From Celoporthe dispersa (Eukaryota; Ascomycota; Sordariomycetes; Diaporthales; Cryphonectriaceae), in contig WAID01000003.1 in the NCBI GenBank assembly GCA_016584495.1, positions 1,860,001 through 1,924,000 of the forward strand: a stretch of 64,000 nucleotides of DNA. The letters run 5' to 3'. This document shows, one piece after another, positions 59,888 through 64,000 of this stretch (within the stretch, counting starts at the first letter, position 1; each line of letters opens with the position of its first letter). The position numbers and the translations under genes are program-made. The notes beneath the pieces were generated by a model. It made no database searches, was not told where the DNA came from, and worked only from the letters and a program-made list of their open reading frames with translations.

Positions 59888-60064
59888 TCATGTCCTCTCC
59901 GAGTGTCCTGGTGTCGATGGCATGCAGCCGGGCTGGATTTCACTTACGTACCAGTTTGCTCGTGCATGACCAGGTCGCTTACGGGGCTGGATCAAAATGA
60001 CCTCAGCGAAGAGTGTGTCCGCCTCGTGGAGGATGTCCAGGTTCTCAGGGTCGGGCGTGGGCAT
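59888..60064 (-). CDS. Short candidate gene, 58 aa or spliced
   Basis: Downstream of a CT-rich leader-like stretch, ACACCATGCC at 60064 opens MPTPDPENLDILHEADTLF, then AEVILIQPRKRPGHARANWY, continuing to a stop at 59888 (58 aa). A strong GTAAGT donor lies right after NWY, with a GCTGACTACAG acceptor about 170 bases further on, so the true product may instead be about 51 aa with a different end. A GTAAGC lies after ILIQP too. I recognise no family. The leader composition and start context suggest a transcribed gene, but translation is unproven. Confidence 0.4.
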   Translation of the reverse strand: MPTPDPENLDILHEADTLFAEVILIQPRKRPGHARANWYVSEIQPGCMPSTPGHSERT

Positions 60065-60393
60065 GGTGTTGGTTGAGATGCCCCGCGGTCATTGGAAGAG
60101 AATCACGGCGGCCTTTTGAGAGAGAAGGTTTGGAAGAGAGAATAAGGAAAAAAGCCTGAGGAAGATGGGAGTCTGGAAGATGAGAGAAGCTTCACCAGAA
60201 GGAGAGAATTGTGAGAACAACACAAAAGGAAATGACAAATCGCCTTGGGTTCCAGGAATGACAGTAGAGTGTGTTATTGATTCACACACATACACACACG
60301 AAGAATACGGCTAGAAAGAGAAGAAAAAAGACCATCGTGTCAAAGAGAAGGGTATCATTTCCTCACAAACTCCCCGCCAGCCAGCTTATTTGG
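60065..60393. other. Intergenic region
   Basis: CT-rich (minus sense) leader of the short gene and the 3' side of MTG1. A short (CA)n lies near 60284-60299. Confidence 0.5.
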
Positions 60394-61589
60394 CTAGCGT
60401 CTGCTCTGTGCCTGCTTTGCAGCATTCCGCTCTCTCCTCTGCTCCTTGTCCCTCTTTCTCGCCTGGTTCATGCTCAGCGGCGGCTCGAGGCTCCTCCTCC
60501 TGGCCTGCTCCAGGCTCGCCTCGCTGACCTGGTCCAGCGCAAACTTCCCCAGCAGCCCCTTCCGCCACCTCCTCACCACCCAGTCGGCCGCGCCCGCCAG
60601 GAACTCCCCTCCCCCTTCATCAGCTTCCCTGTGCGCTGCGCCACGCCGCGGAGGAACTCGTGGACATCGTTGGTCGGCTCGTCGCAGTAGAGGCGGTAGG
60701 CCTGGCCGGTCGGGTCCTGGCGGTTGAGGTGGAACAGCAGGTAGTCGGCGACGGTGACCCACGAGATCAGGCCGTCCTTGACGCAGCCGACGAGGGCGAG
60801 CTTGAGCATGGCCTCGGCGTCGGAGACGAAGGGGACAAACACGCCGGGGGTGTCGAGGAGGAAGACACCCTCGGAGTCGTCGTCCCCCGCCAGGATGCGC
60901 ACGGGGCTCCCGAGCTTCCTGGTGACGCCGGGCTCGGCACCCGTACGGGCGACCTTGGAGGCGCCGCCCGGGTTGGGCCGCCCTTGGGTGCGCAGGCGGT
61001 TGAGGAGGGTCGATTTGCCGGCGTTGGGCATGCCGACGACCAGCGCGCGGAGGCCCGTGAGGCTGTGGTGGCCGTTGGAGATGTTTCGGACCTCCTTGAG
61101 GAGGTTCCTGGTGTCACTGTTCTCGGTGCCGGTGCCGTGGAACAGGACGACCGTGTTGAGTTCTCTCTTGTGGAACTTCTCGAGGGCCTGTATCATTCTC
61201 CTCCCTTCCTTCTCAGCTATGAGATCCCGGTGCGTGTAGACTATGATGCGGCCGCGGCCTCCAGCGCCCCCCATCATCGAGCTTGGGCCCTGGCTCCCTC
61301 TCTGGCGGAAGTCTGTGTTGTACATGAGCGAGGACTCCAGCATGGGGTTCCACGAGGTGAGCGGGACTCTCATGTCCCGGCACTCAATGACGAGCCCGAC
61401 GTTAGAGAGAACTCGACGCATACGCGAGAGCGCCGCGTTGTGATGACCCAGAAAATAGGATCGGATGATGGACTGAGATACATCGAAGGTCTGCCGGGGA
61501 ACGAAGGGTGATGCTGCTGAGGTGATGGTGGCGGATGAGAAGGCGGTCTTGGCGGCACTGGCTGCTGCTTCTATCGTTGGCGCTGCCAT
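60394..61589 (-). CDS. MTG1: Mitochondrial ribosome-assembly GTPase Mtg1
   Basis: A circularly permuted GTPase (order G4, G5, G1, G2, G3) of the YlqF/Mtg1 family, needed for assembly of the large mitochondrial ribosomal subunit at the inner membrane. About 398 aa, intronless. Seen: an N-terminal presequence-like Ala/Ser stretch, QSIIRSYFLGHHNAALSRMR, IECRDMRVPLTSWNP, a diverged G4 (YTHRDL), G1 in VVGMPNAGKSTLLNRL, EPGVTRKLG, G3 in LLDTPGVFVP, and a C-terminal basic tail ending NAAKQAQSRR. One frame break at 60605-60614: runs of four and five C separated by T must change length in total by +1 or -2 to join LMKG to EFLAGAADWVVRRWRKG. The gene is divergent from ETR1. Confidence 0.9.
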
Positions 61590-61890
61590 CTCTGGAGACT
61601 TCTCTTAAGGCACTCAGCCTCTGGTCTGCCCTTGGCTGAATAGCAATCAGTGGTCACCTTGCCCTCGTTATGCTCATGACTGCTCAGGAAGAGAAGCGTC
61701 ACGGTCAGGTCGCGGACTACAGATGGTATCGTCTTTGTTGATTCTGGGTAAAGGTAAAATTAGATATCTAGAAGAGGAATAAGATGCAAGAAAAAAGGAT
61801 TCGTGGATGAAGACTCTCAAAGTTGTCGTGACTTTAGAAGGCCTCAAATGAGCGTCTTCAGGTTGAATTTGATGAGGTCTTTGAAATAAA

Positions 61891-61904
61891 TAACCCTAAC
61901 CCTA
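61891..61904. promoter_or_regulatory. Telobox (CCCTAA repeat) in promoter
   Basis: TAACCCTAACCCTA, two units of the TTAGGG telomere repeat, within a promoter and not at a chromosome end. Teloboxes of this kind occur upstream of ribosomal-protein and other translation genes in fungi and plants. Confidence 0.55.
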
Positions 61905-61905
61905 G

Positions 61906-61913
61906 CCAATCAG
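61906..61913 (+). promoter_or_regulatory. CCAAT box (HAP complex consensus)
   Basis: CCAATCAG, matching the CCAATCA consensus of the fungal HAP/CBC complex, one base after the telobox. The HAP complex commonly controls mitochondrial and respiratory genes. Confidence 0.5.
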
Positions 61914-62176
61914 CTCGCTCTCTGTGCCTCAGCTCGCCTTGCCACCTGCACCTCTCTTTGACGCCTAATAATTTAGAGAGGGAGAGAGAAAAAAAGAAAA
62001 AAGAGGAGATGCGAATAAATCACTGCATCTTTGCATTGTGTTCCTTTTTTTTCCTAAGTCTCTTTCATTCTGTAGTGTGAATGGCCATGAAAGCCGGTGG
62101 ACGGGATTCAATGGACAACCCGCCGAATTGTCTCCGTTGCGGCACCGACAACAAGCCCGACGACCTACGTCACAAT

Positions 62177-62209
62177 CACTATCGCTTATCGCTATCGCTT
62201 ATCGCTATC
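62177..62209. repeat. 13-bp tandem repeat with five GATA sites
   Basis: CTATCGCTTATCG repeats about 2.5 times. TATC (reverse GATA) falls at 62180, 62187, 62193, 62200 and 62206, each in an HGATAR-compatible context on the minus strand (CGATAG or CGATAA), about 160 bases before the ETR1 start. Confidence 0.8.
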
Positions 62210-62368
62210 GGTCTGCCGCAAGGGCTACAGCTACCATGCATGTTACACACCCGCATATGCTCCGGACTTAGTACCTGCTACTCACAGCCTTTCGGAAGAG
62301 GACATGTTCATTTCTCTCCAGGGGCCTTGCGTCGAGCCAGAGCTGCCACAGAGAGAGCCACACAGCAC

Positions 62369-63725
62369 ATGATGGCTTCCATCAGACCAGCCCGCTGCCT
62401 CGGCGCAGCATTCCTGCGTCCTCAGAGCACCAGCAGCAGTGCATTCAGACCCGCTGCCCGGTCCCGCGCCGTGCTCGTCCCCGTCCGGTATAAGTCCGGC
62501 CCCTACGGCTATACACAGGCCAAGGCGCTCGTCTTCTCGAAGCCAGGAGAACCGGCCGATGTGTTGAGGTGAGTCGCCCGCCTCGAAGACGGGTAAAAAC
62601 ACACACACACACAGATGAACTAGCCCTGATGATTCAAAACACAGCCTGCACACCCACTCCATCTCGCCCTCCCTCCCATCCTCCTCCGTCCTCGTCCGCA
62701 CCCTCGCTGCGCCCGTGAACCCGGCCGACGTCAACACCATCCAGGGCACCTACGGCGCCAAGCCCACCTACACCACCGTCCTGGGCACCGCCGACCCCAC
62801 CTCCGTACCCGGCAACGAGGGCTGCCTCGAGGTCGTCGCCGCCGGCACCGGCGTCCGGAACCTCAAGAAGGGCGACTGGTGCATTCCCGCCGCCACCGGC
62901 TTCGGCACCTGGCGCACCCACGCCCAGGTCGACGATGCCGACACCACCCTGCTCCGCGTCGACCGCGCCGGCCTGAACCCCACCCAGGTCGCGACCGTCT
63001 CCGTCAACCCCTGCAGCGCCTACCGCATGCTGCGCGACTACGTCGACCTGATCGGCCTCTCCGTGCGTACCTTCCAGCGCGACTCTGGTGCCGAGGGCGG
63101 CGCCTGGTTTGTCCAGAACGGCGCCAACAGCGGTGTCGGCCGCGCCGCCATCCAGCTCGGCAGGCTGTGGGGTCTGCGGAGCATCAACGTCATCCGCGAG
63201 CGCGAGGGCGACCCCGCTGCTACCGAGGCCCTCCGCCAAGAGCTGCTCGGCCTCGGCGCCACCGTCGTCGCCACAGAGGCCGAGTTCACCGACCGGTCCT
63301 TTGCGGCGCGGCTGAAGGAGGAGATCACGCGCGGGGGCAGGGACCCCGTCATGCTGGGGCTGAACTGCGTGGGCGGCAAGAGCGCCACCGCCGTGGCCAG
63401 GTGTCTCGGCGAGGGCGGCACCATGGTCACGTACGGCGCCATGTCGAAGCAGCCCGTCATGCTGCCGACGGGCCTGTTGATCTTCAAGGACCTGCGGTTC
63501 AACGGCTTCTGGCTGAGCCGCTGGGCGAACGAGGACCGGGAGGGCAAGAAGCAGACGGTGAACGAGATCTTGAGCTTGATCCGTGACGGCAGGTTCAAGG
63601 ATGCGCCGGTGGACGAGGTGAAGTGGGACTGGGACACCGAGGCCCAGGTGTTGAGGGAGGCCGTGCAGGGCACGCTCGGTGGCTTCAGGGCCGGTAAGGG
63701 CATCTTCGTATTTGGTGACACATAG
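62369..63725 (+). CDS. ETR1: Mitochondrial enoyl-[ACP/CoA] reductase (2-enoyl thioester reductase)
   Basis: The NADPH-dependent last step of mitochondrial fatty acid synthesis (mtFAS II), which supplies lipoic acid and supports respiration. Exons 62369-62568 and 62645-63725 (426 aa), intron GTGAGT to CACAG, in phase. The N-terminus (MMASIRPARCLGAAFLR ... PVRYKSG) is a mitochondrial presequence of about 45 residues. MDR-family features: FSKPGEPADVL, VNPADVNTIQGTYGAKP with the catalytic Tyr, GNEGCLEVV, the nucleotide-binding QNGANSGVGRAAIQL, NCVGGKSATAVARCL, and FWLSRWANEDREGK. A second in-frame ATG directly follows the first. No frame breaks. Confidence 0.95.
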
Positions 63726-64000
63726 GGAGGATCTTGCCGCTCAGGGGGCCAAGGGAAAAAAGGTAGTCAAGAGGAGACTCTTGACCATGTAAAAAAGAGA
63801 GCACACAGAATCTAGGAGAGCGAGCATGTATGGTAATTTTGAGGCCCAACAACCCTTGGCGCGTGGGTATCTACATTTATCTCTAAACAGAGCATAAGAT
63901 CGTGGCTCTTGGTTCCAAAAAAGAAAACACAAAAAGGACACACAGTTCCTGACTCCGTACTGTTCATCCAAGAAAGAAGAATGCAAGGGTAAAATCCCCT
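63726..64000. other. 3' flank of ETR1
   Basis: Presumed 3' UTR and spacer to the window end. No other gene is seen. Confidence 0.6.

Larger units (their letters stand above)
61590..62368. promoter_or_regulatory. Bidirectional promoter of MTG1 and ETR1
   Basis: 779 bases between divergent start codons of two mitochondrial-protein genes. It holds a telobox, a CCAAT box and a 13-bp repeat with five GATA sites, listed separately. A weak purine tract lies at 61976-62010. Confidence 0.5.

Noticed and set aside
61891..61904. Chromosome end or interstitial telomere scar
   Set aside because: Only two repeat units, placed in a promoter next to a CCAAT box between intact housekeeping genes; a telobox is simpler.
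62634..63586. Open frames antisense to or shifted within ETR1
   Set aside because: Shadows of a GC-rich gene; the ETR1 frame carries all family motifs.

Overview
The window reads as nuclear DNA of a filamentous ascomycete (Pezizomycotina, most likely a Sordariomycete). Genes carry short GT-AG introns (about 45-300 bp) with CTAAC/CTGAC-type branch sites. Intergenic DNA is long and rich in pyrimidine/purine tracts and microsatellites, and the recognisable proteins are typical of this group (RfeG, an areA-GATA-like DUF1752 protein, an Rpd3L-type PHD protein, a D-arabinitol dehydrogenase). There is no sign of bacterial operons, rRNA, tRNA, CRISPR or an intact transposon.

Layout. 0-10 kb: a 3'-truncated low-complexity RE/SP-rich gene (-), about 5.4 kb without a convincing gene, then a ULS1-type SNF2/RING translocase (+). 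11-17.2 kb: a type II membrane nucleotide pyrophosphatase/phosphodiesterase (-), a fragmentary candidate gene (-) and rfeG (+), whose last exon is easy to miss. 17.6-21.6 kb: isovaleryl-CoA dehydrogenase (-) and the beta subunit of methylcrotonoyl-CoA carboxylase (+) lie head to head, two consecutive enzymes of mitochondrial leucine catabolism. 22-28 kb: a Cys/SP-rich unknown protein (+) and a DUF1752 protein (-). 28-37.8 kb: nearly 10 kb without a gene I can support, including a roughly 260 bp (CA)n tract. 37.8-39.4 kb: a five-exon mitochondrial-type SDR (-). 42-47.7 kb: a very long low-complexity protein (-). 50-52 kb: a conserved fungal protein with a CEFC motif (-). 55.4-57.6 kb: a Cti6-like PHD-finger protein (+). 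58.6-60.1 kb: a small secreted six-cysteine protein (-) and a short, weakly supported gene (-). 60.4-63.7 kb: MTG1 (-) and mitochondrial enoyl reductase ETR1/MECR (+) form a second divergent mitochondrial pair, sharing a promoter with a telobox and a CCAAT box.

The most consequential observation concerns sequence quality or gene integrity. At least eight otherwise well-preserved genes have their reading frame broken by what looks like single-base length changes in short homopolymers, mostly one base too many. Either the assembly has uncorrected homopolymer errors or many genes here are truly broken; the former is far more likely, because the frame resumes at once with conserved protein. CDS spans below are given as the intended gene, and each break is stated.

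I found no undescribed multi-gene system. The items most worth following are the two divergent mitochondrial promoters (paired CCGAGG sites; telobox with CCAAT; five GATA sites in 30 bp), the SUMO-interaction motif in the ULS1-like protein, the hidden last exon of rfeG, the small secreted cysteine-rich protein, and two unlisted candidate small genes.
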